Shown here in pieces: positions 63,720-64,000 of a stretch of DNA of 64,000 nt. The stretch's first letter is position 1. Every line of letters starts with the position of its first letter. The notes beneath the pieces are model-generated. The model saw only the letters and a program-made list of their open reading frames with translations. It was not told where the DNA came from and ran no database searches. Both the position numbers and the translations under genes were made by a program. Origin of the DNA: Casuarius casuarius (Eukaryota; Chordata; Aves; Casuariiformes; Casuariidae); assembly GCA_003342895.1 (NCBI GenBank), contig PTFA01000159.1, forward strand, positions 977,410 through 1,041,409, written 5' to 3'.

Positions 63720-64000
63720 TAGCTCGGGAGCTACTGAGGGGTGCCGCCGGCTCTCGCAGGATGATGCATAATTTCGTCCTCCCACGCCTCGGATCCGCGC
63801 AAACTTCCCAGCCAACAGAAGGCAGCAGCGGGCTCGTCACCGCTCAGCCCAGCACCGGTGCAGCCCGGCGGACCCCGCGGGTTCCCTCATCCCTCCGCGC
63901 CCCGGCGGCCCAGCGCTGCCACCCGCGGCTCCGCTCCGCCGCGCTCCGCGCCCAGAGGCAGCGGCGCCCCGCTCCCGGCGCGGCCCCCGCCCGCGGCGGC
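63720..64000. promoter_or_regulatory. Edge of a CpG island (probable gene promoter)
   Basis: G+C and CpG density climb to very high levels to the window end (CCCGCGGGTTCC, GCTCCGCCGCGCTCCGCGCC). An Sp1-type GC box, CCCGCCC, lies at 63986-63992. No TATA box is seen. The island continues beyond the window, so its midpoint and the direction of transcription are unknown. On the minus strand an ATG at 63890-63888 starts a 17-codon frame ending at 63837, which could be an upstream ORF if transcription runs left. On the plus strand no start within the window is convincing. CpG islands of this kind mark most vertebrate housekeeping and developmental promoters; which gene this belongs to cannot be told. 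Confidence 0.75.

Noticed and set aside
63526..63840. Minus-strand frames of 104 and 129 codons at the CpG island edge
   Set aside because: The middle of each is an F/Y/I-rich translation of the A-rich simple repeat, and one lacks an ATG start. Not credible as protein.
1..64000. CRISPR arrays, operons, bacterial promoters or phage genes
   Set aside because: Base composition, CpG island, LTR and LINE/SINE relics are those of a vertebrate nuclear genome; no spaced direct-repeat array is present.
1..64000. Known microRNA or tRNA genes
   Set aside because: I looked for common mature microRNA sequences and tRNA box patterns by eye and saw none. Short hairpins found lack a miRNA-like arm length. 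A covariance-model scan would be needed to exclude them.

Overview
The window looks like AT-rich, gene-poor nuclear DNA from a bird. This is inferred from the sparse, mostly decayed interspersed repeats: an old reversed CR1 LINE tail, a CORE-SINE/MIR-type relic, fragments of sauropsid-type palindromic repeats and one better preserved endogenous-retrovirus LTR. No L1, Alu or B1 sequence was noticed. A crocodilian or turtle is less likely, because recognisable repeats would be denser there. Two single ambiguous bases (23681 and 62075) fit a draft assembly.

No protein-coding gene can be supported. The open frames are short, overlap on both strands, and mostly match what chance gives in AT-rich DNA or in one GC-rich repeat block. 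No tRNA, rRNA, known microRNA or CRISPR array was recognised.

Layout: 1-36 kb is non-coding DNA with small palindromes, short tandem duplications, a CTCF-like core motif (3970), possible conserved AT-rich elements (7.2, 13.1 and 34.2 kb) and fragments of old amniote repeats (18.0, 23.0 and 31.5 kb). A probable solo LTR lies reversed at 36151-37216, inside a 5-bp target-site duplication, with a small minisatellite just downstream. From 37 to 48 kb there are further old repeat fragments, including a CORE-SINE piece near 40.65 kb. At 48.2-48.6 kb an isolated CpG-rich block carries a 56-bp tandem repeat, each copy with a YY1-like CCATTTTGG-type core. It directly follows an unrecognised open frame with a membrane-segment-like start. 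A reversed CR1 3' portion lies at 53.0-53.9 kb, and an imperfect inverted repeat at 57.8 kb may be a decayed MITE. The last ~280 bp form the edge of a CpG island, preceded by an A-rich tract.

The simplest reading is that a gene promoter lies at or just beyond the right edge. The other 63.7 kb would then be either its upstream intergenic DNA (gene running right) or a large first intron (gene running left). The sequence alone does not decide which.
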